9,445 nucleotides of DNA from JACJWR01 sp044326505 (lineage in GTDB: Bacteria; Actinomycetota; Actinomycetes; S36-B12; UBA10799): the NCBI GenBank assembly GCA_044326505.1, contig JBIRBF010000105.1:1-9445 (forward strand), read 5' to 3'. The notes under the pieces were generated by a model. That model worked only from the letters and a program-made list of their open reading frames with translations. It did not search any database and had not been told where the DNA came from. Positions 1-8,872 of this stretch are shown here, one piece after another (position 1 is the first letter of the stretch; every line of letters starts with the position of its first letter). Both the position numbers and the translations under genes were made by a program.

Positions 1-1083
1 CAGCTTCGGCCGGTTCTGCGTCGGCAGTGCCTCGCGGGCGGCCGCCAGCGAATCGTAGAGCGCCACGCCGGCCTCCCGGGCGGCGTTCTGATCGACCAGG
101 AACGACAGCCAACTCGGCAGTGTCGAGTACTGGATGGCTACCAGCGCTGCGCGCCCACCGGTGGCGTCCTCGGCGGTCTGGGCGGCAACCGGGTCGATCT
201 GCCCGTTGCCCGTGGTCGTGATGCCGATCCAGACATCGGCTTGAGCACCCCCGGCCCGGAGCATGTCGCGGACCGCCAGATCGGCGCGCTGCCCGGCCGA
301 ATCCGCCGAGTTCAGCCCGGCGAAGCTGCGGATCGTCGACGCGGGTGTGCCTTGGGTGACGAACGTGCGGCCTTCGCGGCCGAGCGAGTCGAAGGGGATG
401 AGGGACTCGGTGCTGCCGGAACGCGTCGCGGCCGCCGGCGGACTCTGATCGGCGGTGCTGGCGTCGATGCGATCGAAGGCCTGGGCCGTGGCCCAGAGTC
501 CTAGCCCCACGACGAGCGCTACGGACAGGGTGGTCGCCACCGCGCCGAGTACCAAGGCTCCGCGCGTGGGCGGTGTCGTGCCCGCGGTGGTTCGCCGATG
601 CAGCGCCCGCTGGATGGGCCTGGCGAGTCGGCGGCTGGCTGAGCGCAGCAGCCGCCCCACGAGCACCAGCACGCCGGCGATGAGCAGGCCGATCACGGTC
701 GCCACCGCAGCGTTCGCGGCCAGCTGCGGCGCCCCGAGCTCCGCCGCCTGCACGCGCAGACCGCCGGACAGCGGCCAGCCCGCGAACAGTGCGGTCGCCG
801 CCACCGCTATCGAGGCATACCGATACCACCGGCGTGCGGGCCCGCGCGGCTGCCGGGCCAGCACTCGGGCCGTCGCCGCGGCGGTGGCGCCCAGGGCGTA
901 GCCGATGGCTGCGAGCAGCCCGCACGCGACGCCCTGCAGCAGGCTTCCCAGCGGCAGCAGCGACGGCAGCCACGCGACGACCCAGGCCGCGGAAGCGACG
1001 ATCGTCCCCGTCGGCGAAGGCCAGCAGAGCACGCGGGGAGCAGTCGCCGTCGTCGGCGCGCCTGGGTCGGCCACAGAGGTCAC
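1..1083 (-). CDS. Membrane-anchored alpha/beta-hydrolase, Abhydrolase_9/DUF2319 type (N-terminal part, cut by window edge)
   Basis: This is an open minus-strand frame of 361 codons from a GTG at 1083 running off the left edge. The first ~200 residues are Ala/Val/Leu-rich with four likely membrane segments (about 26-48, 50-72, 88-108, 124-144) and another at 176-200, separated by Arg-rich loops. After a loop comes the soluble part: FDSLGREGRTFV (231-242), then IQYSTLPSWLSFLVD (317-331) and RPKL at the cut. From memory, these landmarks match the actinobacterial 'alpha/beta-hydrolase family' with an Abhydrolase_9_N membrane domain. The catalytic GxSxG region would lie beyond the edge, so activity cannot be judged and the substrate is unknown. 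There is no Shine-Dalgarno before the GTG, but a TACATT box lies 7 nt upstream, which suggests leaderless translation. An in-frame stop shortly upstream rules out a much earlier start; a GTG three codons downstream is an alternative. The gene lies 31 nt after the preceding hydrolase gene on the same strand. The family call is fairly firm; the function is not known. Confidence 0.8.
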   Translation of the reverse strand, partial: MTSVADPGAPTTATAPRVLCWPSPTGTIVASAAWVVAWLPSLLPLGSLLQGVACGLLAAIGYALGATAAATARVLARQPRGPARRWYRYASIAVAATALFAGWPLSGGLRVQAAELGAPQLAANAAVATVIGLLIAGVLVLVGRLLRSASRRLARPIQRALHRRTTAGTTPPTRGALVLGAVATTLSVALVVGLGLWATAQAFDRIDASTADQSPPAAATRSGSTESLIPFDSLGREGRTFVTQGTPASTIRSFAGLNSADSAGQRADLAVRDMLRAGGAQADVWIGITTTGNGQIDPVAAQTAEDATGGRAALVAIQYSTLPSWLSFLVDQNAAREAGVALYDSLAAAREALPTQNRPKL

Positions 1084-1090
1084 ATCGGCG

Positions 1091-1118
1091 AATGTACGTG
1101 CCGACGTGCGGGGGTCAG
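1091..1118 (-). promoter_or_regulatory. Possible leaderless promoter of the Abhydrolase_9-type gene
   Basis: On the minus strand CTGACC (1118-1113, four of six matches to TTGACA) is followed after 16 nt by TACATT (1096-1091), a TANNNT -10 box. Seven nucleotides then lead to the GTG at 1083, so transcription would begin at or next to the start codon. The -35 element overlaps the stop codon of the upstream hydrolase gene. This is a prediction from motif and spacing only. Confidence 0.4.
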
Positions 1119-2380
1119 TCCATCAGGCCGATCTCGGACATGAACAGCAGGATCGCCGCCATGGCCGCCTCGCGCGCGAACGGTTCCTTGAGCTTGGTGG
1201 AGCCCAGCGTCGTGTACCAGGGGAACGTGTCGTAGGACAGGTCCCAGTGGTTGGCGTGGAACATCGACAGGTGCGGCGCGGTGGCCAGCGGCAGCTTGGC
1301 CTGGTCCTGGGTCAGCTGCATGTCGTTGTACTTGTCGTAGCCGAGCAGCTCCAGGGTGCCTTGCCGCTGGTAGTAGGGCACCTCCATCAGGTGCGTGGAC
1401 CCGGTGAAGTTGAACATCGGGACACCCAGGGAGTTGATGGCCTCGGAGTTCTCCTCCAGGAACGTCTCCCGGTAGCCCGTGGTGAGTCCCAGGATCGCGG
1501 CCTTGATGTCGTACTCGTCGAGGCGGCGGTTGATGTTGTTGACCTGGATGATCGGCGCGAGCTGCAGCATCAGCTTGCCGATGTTGCCGGTCATGTCCTC
1601 GATCACGTCGAACTTGGGGATGTCCTTGATCTGGTCGTAGATCCCGTTGGCCAGGTAGGACCCGCCGGTGGCGCCGGCCCACCCGATCACGCCCTTGATG
1701 CGCGGCGCCAGGTCGGGCCGCTTGGCCAGCAGGGTGAGGATGTCCGGGGAGCCCTTGGAGTAGCCCATCAGCAGGACATCGCCGGGCGGCGTTGGATTCA
1801 TGTCCTCGGTGATGAACGACGAGTCGATGGGCGACACGCCGATCCCGCGCTCGATGACGTTCTCCAGGTCCGCGACGTTGTCCTCGCACGATCGCATTGG
1901 GTGCGAGTCCGAGATCATGATCTTGCAGCGGAACCGGTTGATCATCGTTGGCCACACGCTCTCGAAGGCCAGGTTGGGCAGCAGGCCCGTCAGCAGCCCC
2001 GGTGCGAACACCAGCGTCGTGTTGGCGAAGGCGCCGGGCTCGGCCGGCGGCATGTCCAGGTCGATCTCGTGCTCCGGCAAGTTGGTGATCATGCGCTTGC
2101 CGACCTTCTCGCGCTCGCTGCGAGGGTCGACGAGGTTCAGCGGGAACGGCGCCTGCGAGTGCTTGACGGCCTGCGGGCTGGCGCAGGCTTCCGTGATGAA
2201 GATGTTGCGGTAGCGCTGGCCCATCCATTCCTGGATGACCGGGTCGTTGAGCGCTGCCGCGGGGTCCGTGGTGACCGCGTCGCGGACGAGCTCGATAACC
2301 GTGGGGTAGTCCTTCTGCTGCAACGCGAAGGTGATGTCGCCGGTCTGCTCGACGTTGGTGGCCGAGGAGTCTTTCGTCAT
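1115..2380 (-). CDS. Alpha/beta-hydrolase fold protein of unrecognised family, next to R2lox
   Basis: The product has 421 residues. It has a serine-hydrolase nucleophile elbow, GYSKG at 206-210 (Ser208), preceded by a hydrophobic strand DVLLM (201-205) and followed by a helix. A segment VFAPGLLTGLLP (124-135) fits the first core strand and oxyanion-hole loop. Near the C-terminus FHANHWD (374-380) offers His375 or His378 as the catalytic base, and Asp353 or Asp359 could be the acid. About 110 residues precede the core, and there is no signal peptide or clear membrane span. The frame is open further upstream into the R2lox gene, but the first ATG downstream of that gene's stop is at 2380, so I take it as the start; no SD is visible and a TACTTT box lies 6 nt before it. 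It follows the R2lox gene after 82 nt on the same strand. An ester, thioester or amide of a hydrophobic acid is a plausible substrate, by inference. A PHA-depolymerase-like or lipase-like role is possible but not shown. Confidence 0.75.
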   Translation of the reverse strand: MTKDSSATNVEQTGDITFALQQKDYPTVIELVRDAVTTDPAAALNDPVIQEWMGQRYRNIFITEACASPQAVKHSQAPFPLNLVDPRSEREKVGKRMITNLPEHEIDLDMPPAEPGAFANTTLVFAPGLLTGLLPNLAFESVWPTMINRFRCKIMISDSHPMRSCEDNVADLENVIERGIGVSPIDSSFITEDMNPTPPGDVLLMGYSKGSPDILTLLAKRPDLAPRIKGVIGWAGATGGSYLANGIYDQIKDIPKFDVIEDMTGNIGKLMLQLAPIIQVNNINRRLDEYDIKAAILGLTTGYRETFLEENSEAINSLGVPMFNFTGSTHLMEVPYYQRQGTLELLGYDKYNDMQLTQDQAKLPLATAPHLSMFHANHWDLSYDTFPWYTTLGSTKLKEPFAREAAMAAILLFMSEIGLMD

Positions 2381-2386
2381 GCTCGC

Positions 2387-2392
2387 AAAGTA
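2387..2392 (-). promoter_or_regulatory. Possible leaderless -10 box for the alpha/beta-hydrolase gene
   Basis: TACTTT on the minus strand fits TANNNT and lies exactly 6 nt before the ATG at 2380, so a transcript would start at the ATG. No convincing -35 is seen; CTGCAA at 17-nt spacing matches only three of six positions. If real, the hydrolase can be expressed apart from tetR-R2lox. Confidence 0.35.
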
Positions 2393-2462
2393 GCCAACGG
2401 CGGCGAGGATTGCAGCGTTTCCGCCTGACCGATTCCAACAACTACGCTCCGAGCCCTGGCCG

Positions 2463-3371
2463 CTACCCGTCGCTGAGTTCGTCCTCGAGCGCGATGGGCG
2501 ACATGTCGGCCTCCACAGCCGCCACACCACCCGCGCGCGCCGCTGCGATCGACCCGAGCCTGCGCTGGGCGCGCTCAGCCGCGTAGTCGACGAAGTCCGA
2601 CACCTCCAGGCCCAGCGGACGGTCATACATGTCGAGGAACTCGATCGCTGACAGGGCCAGCGGCAGCATCGTCCCCATGGTCTGCTCCACGACGTCCCAC
2701 AGTGCTGGATCGGCGGCAACATGGCGGCGGCACGTGTAGGTGCCCCAGGCCATGTGTCGGCGTTCGTCGATGCCGATGTGGCGCACGATCGACTGCATGC
2801 CGGGCAGGATGCCGCGTTCGAGGCATACCTGCTTCCAGGCGTGGTAGCCGGTCAGGGCAAGCACGCCCTCGACGATGTGGTTGTAGATCACCGAGGCGCG
2901 GACCTGGTTTGCCGGACTCGGGTCGGTGGCGAGCGCGCCGAGCGACTCGGGCAGCGCCTCGAGGAAGATCGCCCGGTAGCCGGGGTTGTCCGCGACCAGC
3001 GGTGTGAGGTCCGCCGTGGCATCCACGGAGTCGAACCACAGCCGGAAAGCCTCGGTGTGGCGCGCCTCTTCGAAGCAGAACTGCGCCAGGTACATCTCGT
3101 CGCCGAGCCTGCCCTCGGCGGCCATCGCAGCCATGAACGGCTGGATGTCGTGGGTGACGGCTTCCTCGCCGGCCAGGAACATGGCACTGAGCCGGGCGGC
3201 AGCCTCGGCGTCATCGCCCGTCAGGGTCTGCCAGCCCTCGGCCTCCTGCGAGAGGTCGATGTCGGCGGCGTTCCAGAACAGCGCGTTGCCCTTGCGCCAC
3301 AGCCGCAGCGGCAGCGAATCCCAGTCCAATCCGCCGGCCTGCAGCGCGGCGAATCCGTCCCGTTCAGCCAT
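2463..3371 (-). CDS. R2-like ligand-binding oxidase (R2lox), Mn/Fe carboxylate protein
   Basis: The product has 302 residues and a ferritin-like four-helix metal site. All six expected metal ligands are present: Glu69, Glu102 and His105 (EEARH), Glu168 (YNHIVEG), Glu203 and His206 (DERRH). They sit one residue later than the ligands I recall for M. tuberculosis R2lox/Rv0233 (68, 101, 104, 167, 202, 205). Val72 and Tyr163 match the pair that forms the family's Val-Tyr ether cross-link, so this is an R2lox rather than the R2 subunit of ribonucleotide reductase. Characterised members hold a Mn/Fe cofactor and a long-chain fatty-acid ligand and activate O2; the natural substrate is not established to my knowledge. 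The protein should be cytosolic. The start is firm: GGAGG lies 7 nt before the ATG. The gene begins 23 nt after the tetR stop, so the two are likely co-transcribed, the same pairing as Rv0232-Rv0233. Homologues are sometimes mislabelled nrdB or ribonucleotide reductase. Confidence 0.92.
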   Translation of the reverse strand: MAERDGFAALQAGGLDWDSLPLRLWRKGNALFWNAADIDLSQEAEGWQTLTGDDAEAAARLSAMFLAGEEAVTHDIQPFMAAMAAEGRLGDEMYLAQFCFEEARHTEAFRLWFDSVDATADLTPLVADNPGYRAIFLEALPESLGALATDPSPANQVRASVIYNHIVEGVLALTGYHAWKQVCLERGILPGMQSIVRHIGIDERRHMAWGTYTCRRHVAADPALWDVVEQTMGTMLPLALSAIEFLDMYDRPLGLEVSDFVDYAAERAQRRLGSIAAARAGGVAAVEADMSPIALEDELSDG

Positions 3372-3378
3372 CTCGTGC

Positions 3379-3383
3379 CCTCC
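3379..3383 (-). promoter_or_regulatory. Strong Shine-Dalgarno of the R2lox gene
   Basis: GGAGG, within GAGGAGGG, sits 7 nt before the ATG at 3371 and inside the 23-nt gap after tetR. This fixes the R2lox start and fits translation from a shared tetR-R2lox mRNA. It contrasts with the other two minus-strand genes to the left, which have no SD. Confidence 0.8.
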
Positions 3384-3394
3384 TCAGTTCTCGC

Positions 3395-4003
3395 TCAGCC
3401 CAGTTTCGGTTTCGGTTCCAGATGCGACAAGCCGTTCCACGCGAGGTTCACCAGATGCGCGGCGAGCTCTTCGCGCTTGGGCTTGCGCACGTCCACCCAC
3501 CACATACCCGTGCTCGTCACCATGCCGACGAGCATCTGCGCGTACATGTCGGCCTGCTTGGCCTGGTAGCCGCGGCGGTCGAATTCGGCCGCGAGCTGCA
3601 CCGACACCTGCCCGGCGATGTCGCGGAGCAACGACGCGAAGGATCCCTGCGCCACGCCGGGGGAGTCCCGCACGAGCACCCGGAAACCCTCGGTCTCGGT
3701 GGCGATGTAGTCCAGCCAGGCGAGCACGACCGACTCCAGCATGGTCTTCGGCGGTCCGGGTGCTAGCGCGCGCTCGACCCGGCCGAGCAGGTCGGCCATC
3801 TCACGGTCCACGACGACGGCGTAGAGCCCCTCCTTGCCACCGAAGTGCTCGTAGACCACCGGCTTGGACACCCCGGCCTCGGCCGCCACCTCCTCGACTG
3901 TGACGGCCTCGTAGCCCTTCTCGGCGAACAGCTGCCTGCCGACGCGGATGAGCTGCTCGCGCCGGGCAGTGCCAGACATCCGGGTGCGGGGCGGGTTGGC
4001 CAT
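3395..4003 (-). CDS. TetR/AcrR-family transcriptional regulator
   Basis: The product has 202 residues. The N-terminal DNA-binding domain is typical: ARREQLIRVGRQLFAEKG (13-30), then the helix-turn-helix with VEEVAAEAGVSKPVVYEHF (36-54) and GGKEGLY (55-61). The C-terminal ~140 residues form the variable ligand-binding and dimerisation half, including MLESVVLAWLDYI (88-100), GMWWVDVRKPKREEL (166-180) and a Pro/Lys-rich end. The ATG at 4003 is chosen because it leaves a normal TetR arm; a second Met lies eight codons on. The frame stays open far upstream, antisense to the FUSC gene, and that extension is not coding. The gene is 23 nt upstream of R2lox and divergent from the FUSC gene across 78 nt with two inverted repeats. 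It probably regulates itself with R2lox, and perhaps the divergent gene. The ligand is unknown; a fatty acyl or other hydrophobic molecule is a guess from the neighbours. Confidence 0.92.
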   Translation of the reverse strand: MANPPRTRMSGTARREQLIRVGRQLFAEKGYEAVTVEEVAAEAGVSKPVVYEHFGGKEGLYAVVVDREMADLLGRVERALAPGPPKTMLESVVLAWLDYIATETEGFRVLVRDSPGVAQGSFASLLRDIAGQVSVQLAAEFDRRGYQAKQADMYAQMLVGMVTSTGMWWVDVRKPKREELAAHLVNLAWNGLSHLEPKPKLG

Positions 4004-4012
4004 GAGGTCAGT

Positions 4013-4029
4013 GTGGCTGTAGACGCCAC
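4013..4029. repeat. Short inverted repeat near the tetR start
   Basis: Arms GTGGC and GCCAC (5 bp, perfect) are separated by 7 nt. It lies 10 nt upstream of the tetR ATG, where a bound repressor would block tetR transcription or translation. The arms are short enough for chance in GC-rich DNA, so it is only a candidate operator. Confidence 0.3.
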
Positions 4030-4036
4030 CGGTTCG

Positions 4037-4057
4037 GGCATCGGTTCCCCGGATGCC
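4037..4057. promoter_or_regulatory. Candidate TetR operator between tetR and the FUSC gene
   Basis: A perfect inverted repeat has 6-bp arms GGCATC and GATGCC separated by 9 nt (21 bp in total). It lies in the middle of the 78-nt divergent intergenic region and covers the place where a -35 element for the plus-strand gene would fall (about 4045-4050). Its position suits a TetR dimer controlling both directions. No footprint or regulon comparison is available, so the assignment is inference. Confidence 0.4.
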
Positions 4058-4068
4058 TCCGATCGCGC

Positions 4069-4074
4069 TAGCCT
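4069..4074 (+). promoter_or_regulatory. Possible leaderless -10 box for the FUSC gene
   Basis: TAGCCT fits TANNNT and is 7 nt before the GTG at 4082, so the transcript would begin at or next to the start codon. No SD is seen before this GTG. The -35 region (TTCCCC at 18-nt spacing) is poor and overlaps the 4037-4057 inverted repeat. Confidence 0.35.
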
Positions 4075-4081
4075 CGGCCGG

Positions 4082-6455
4082 GTGATCCTGCCCGACGCCC
4101 GTGCGACGGCACGATCGGTGCGACGGATCACTGAGTCGCGCGCCGCCGGCCGCGGCCTTCGCGTGGCCATCGTCATGCCGCTGCTGCTGGCCTTCTTCGA
4201 GGTGATTCATCGCCCCCAAGGCGCCTTCCTCGCCTCGTTCGCGACCTTGTCGATGCTGGTCATCGGTGACTTCGCCGGACCCAGGCGGGAGCGCTTCATC
4301 TCGATCTTGGTGACGGGCGGTGCGGGTGCGGTCACCCTGGCGATCGGGGCGCTGCTGGCGGACTATGCGTTCGTGCTGGTGCCGGCCGCGCTCGTGCTGG
4401 GCACGACGGTGGCGCTGCTCGGGGTGTTGCGCGGCTTCATGGCTCGCGCCACCATTCCGATCCTGCTGCCGTTCTTCCTGGCGGCTACGAGCGCCTATCC
4501 GATCCGCGACCTGCCGCAGATGGAACTGGGCTGGTGCGTCGGATCCGTGGTTGCCGCGATCGCGGCTATCACGATGTGGCCGTACTTCCCCCGGGCCCGC
4601 CTCACCGAGGCCATCTGCGACGCGATGCACGTGGATGCCCGCGCCATCCGGTCCTACTTCGACACTCCGGGCCGGGCCGGCGACCCCGCCGCCCCCGCGC
4701 CGGAGAGGGCTGACAGCCACGCCGACCGTCTGGGTCCGGTCACCACATCGATGGATCGCGTCCGGGAGCTGTTCGCGGGTCAGCTGAAGCGGCCCGGCAA
4801 CTCGTATCGGCGCGAGCGCTTCCTCGTGGCCCTCGTCGAGGAGTTGCGCCGGCTGCGCATCGGGCTGCTCACCCAACTGCCCAGAGTTCCGGCCGATCCA
4901 CCTAGCCGCGACCGGGATCTGGCCGGGGAAACCGCCGATGCACTCGATCATGCCGCTGACCATCTGAAGAGCGGCCATGACGACTTGGCCGCTTTCGGCA
5001 TGCTCAACGAGGGTCGGATCGTGCACCGCGCTCGGGTGGTGGACTCCATGGCCCATCACCTGGCCGAGGCCGAAGGTGCGGCGGCGAACCGTGTCGTCCG
5101 CGACTCCTTCCCCGTGCGCTCGTTGAGCATGCTGGCGATTGTCCCTGTGCGCGACGCGTCGGTGGCCCACGGCGACGAGGCGGTGCCGCACATCACGTTC
5201 CGCGGTCGCCGGATGCCCACCACCCTGTCGCCGCGGGGTCCATGGCATCGGGTCAAGGGCGAGCTGTCGTGGAGCGCTCCCTGGTTCCGCAACTCCTTCC
5301 GGCTCGGCCTGGCGTTGGCGTTGGCACTGACGGTCGTGGAAATCACTGGCGTTCAGCGCGGCTATTGGGTGGTCCTCGGGACGCTCTCGGTGATGCGCCT
5401 TGACCTGCTGAGCACCGGCCGTACGGCGTGGCAGGTTGTGCAGGGCCAATTGCTGGGCTTCGGCCTGGGGGTGCTGATCATCCCGCTGACCGTCGACCGG
5501 CACTGGTTGGCGTGGGCACTGCTACCGCCGTTGGCCTTCGCCCAGGGGTATGTGGCCAACAACAAGGGCATCATCGTCCAGCAGATGATGTTCACCGCTC
5601 TGCTCGTGGACTTGGTGATGGTGACGTCACCGCGTCGAGACATCGCCATCCTGCGGCTCACCGACGTCCTCATCGGTCTTGCGGTCGCCATCCTGGTGAG
5701 CGTCCTGGTGTTCCCGCGGGGCCTGGTGCCGCGGGTGCAGGCCAGTGTGTCGACGGCGGTGGTGGCTGCCGGCGAGCTCCTGGTGGCGCAGACGCGCCTG
5801 CTGTCCGCTCGCGTGCTGAGCGACCAGCAGGGCGCGCCGGCTGCGAACGAGGCGGCCATGGCTCAGGCAGACGACCTCAAAGTGAGGGCGGCCATCGAGC
5901 AGGCGGCCGAGACCGTGGACCTCGCCGTCGCCCAGGGGGTGCCGAGCGAGGCCGAGATCCTGCTGTGGGCGCGGGCCATCAACCTGGTCGAGTTCATGAC
6001 GTACGTCGCCGATGTCATCGCCCCGGTCCGGTATCGCGGCCAGGTGGATCCGCGCGACGAGCGCGCGGCGGCTGACCTCGTGGTGGCGGCCAAGGACATC
6101 GCAGGGCGGGTCCACCGCGCCGTGAACGCCTTGTTGGAGGCCTCGACGGACTTGCCGCCGGGCTTCCGGCTACCCGACCCGGGCGTCTATCCGAGCCTGC
6201 AGCCGGGGGCAGAGCGTCCGACCAGCGCCGGCCTGCAGCAGGCGCAGATCTCGATCGCCACTCTGGTTGACCGCTGGGCGCAGGACCGTCGGGCCGACAT
6301 GGCCGACCGTGCGGTGCACCTGGCGTGGGCGCTGGGCTGGCTCAATGAGATCGAGGGCATCGCCAGCAGCGCCTTCGCCCTGCTCGACGTACTGCAAGAG
6401 GCCCGGGTCGACGGGGGGTATAACGTCGCCCCCGGCCTCCGGGCAAGTGCGGGCG

Positions 6456-6466
<11 letters not shown>
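4082..6466 (+). CDS. FUSC-family (fusaric acid resistance/YccS-like) integral membrane protein
   Basis: The product has 794 residues in two repeated membrane modules, as in FUSC proteins. The N-terminal module has hydrophobic segments at about 26-41, 47-62, 73-93, 97-115, 122-138 and 150-168. A hydrophilic, mostly helical domain (170-400) follows. The C-terminal module has segments at about 404-423, 427-438, 453-470, 474-490, 498-515 and 526-545, with the FUSC-like stretch GYWVVLGTLSVMR (427-439). A soluble helical tail (550-794) follows. Such proteins are annotated as aromatic-acid or general exporters, but few have known substrates. The frame is open well upstream into the antisense tetR gene; I take the GTG at 4082 because a TANNNT box sits 7 nt before it, and a GTG at 4118 is possible. 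It is divergent from tetR, the classical layout of a TetR-controlled transporter. The end overlaps the end of etfD by 11 nt. Confidence 0.82.
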
Positions 6467-8708
<2,242 letters not shown>

Positions 8709-8713
8709 CGAGA

Positions 8714-8718
8714 CCTCC
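8714..8718 (-). promoter_or_regulatory. Shine-Dalgarno that fixes the etfD GTG start
   Basis: GGAGG on the minus strand, followed by a 5-nt spacer (TCTCG) and the GTG at 8708. It decides against the longer reading from 8852, which would cross the promoter region, and against the tandem ATGs a few codons further in. Confidence 0.75.
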
Positions 8719-8775
8719 GGAAGGTGTCGGCCCGCGCGTGATGCGCACAGGCCTTGCGGCACAACGGGTCTTTCG

Positions 8776-8781
8776 ATACTA
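8776..8781 (-). promoter_or_regulatory. Probable -10 box of etfD
   Basis: TAGTAT on the minus strand fits TANNNT and lies 67 nt before the GTG at 8708. This implies a 5' leader of about 60 nt that carries the SD. No good -35 hexamer lies 16-18 nt upstream, so an activator or a -35-independent promoter is possible. Confidence 0.45.
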
Positions 8782-8791
8782 CTCACGAGTA
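8780..8791. promoter_or_regulatory. 12-bp palindrome overlapping the etfD -10: candidate repressor operator
   Basis: TACTCACGAGTA has perfect 5-bp arms (TACTC/GAGTA) around two central bases. It overlaps the TAGTAT box by two bases, the place where a repressor would block etfD transcription. The size and symmetry fit a TetR-type operator, and regulation by a fatty-acid-responsive TetR is plausible because EtfD serves beta-oxidation. The regulator is not identified, and the TetR in this window has different repeats near its own gene. Confidence 0.5.
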
Positions 8792-8832
8792 ACTTGCATG
8801 CCGCCGCGACCCTCCCGGCTGGCATACACCCG

Positions 8833-8842
8833 TGGGTACCCA
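8833..8842. repeat. 10-bp perfect palindrome upstream of cysD
   Basis: TGGGTACCCA is perfectly self-complementary and lies over the expected -35 position of the cysD promoter. An 8-bp palindrome GGTCGACC follows directly (8843-8850). They could be regulator sites for sulfur control, but palindromes this short are also expected by chance. Confidence 0.25.
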
Positions 8843-8860
8843 GGTCGACCAACCTGCGCC

Positions 8861-8866
8861 TAGGGT
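8861..8866 (+). promoter_or_regulatory. Leaderless -10 box of cysD
   Basis: TAGGGT fits TANNNT and is 6 nt before the ATG at 8873, with no SD in between. Transcription is therefore expected to start at the A of the ATG. No good -35 hexamer is found at the usual spacing. Confidence 0.5.
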
Positions 8867-8872
8867 CGCTCC

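Noticed and set aside
27..1235. Several short plus-strand open frames in the first 1.2 kb
   Set aside because: They are Arg/Ala/Pro-rich antisense frames over a continuous minus-strand gene with recognisable membrane segments and family motifs.
905..2428. Plus-strand open frame of 507 codons antisense to the hydrolase gene
   Set aside because: Its translation is rich in Val, Asp, Arg, Gln and His with no domain motif, the usual mirror of a GC-rich gene. The minus strand has a clear GYSKG hydrolase here.
2381..2722. Longer N-terminus for the hydrolase starting at 2722
   Set aside because: The added residues are out-of-frame reading of the R2lox gene (Ser/Arg/Trp-rich), and the R2lox metal-ligand motifs prove the other frame is coding.
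2463..3371. Ribonucleotide reductase beta subunit (nrdB/nrdF)
   Set aside because: The Val72/Tyr163 pair, the ~300-residue length and the TetR neighbour fit R2lox; no nrdA/nrdE gene is nearby.
3845..4081. Longer N-terminus for the FUSC protein beginning inside tetR
   Set aside because: It would overlap the tetR DNA-binding region antisense and adds no recognisable sequence; the GTG at 4082 with a TANNNT box in front is more natural.
4004..5503. Minus-strand extension of tetR by 500 codons, a possible fusion protein
   Set aside because: The extension is Arg/Gln/His-rich shadow sequence antisense to the FUSC membrane domains. The TetR fold starts normally at the ATG at 4003.
8709..8852. etfD start at 8852
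   Set aside because: This would place the -10 box and palindrome inside the coding region; the GGAGG 5 nt before the GTG at 8708 is a far better start.
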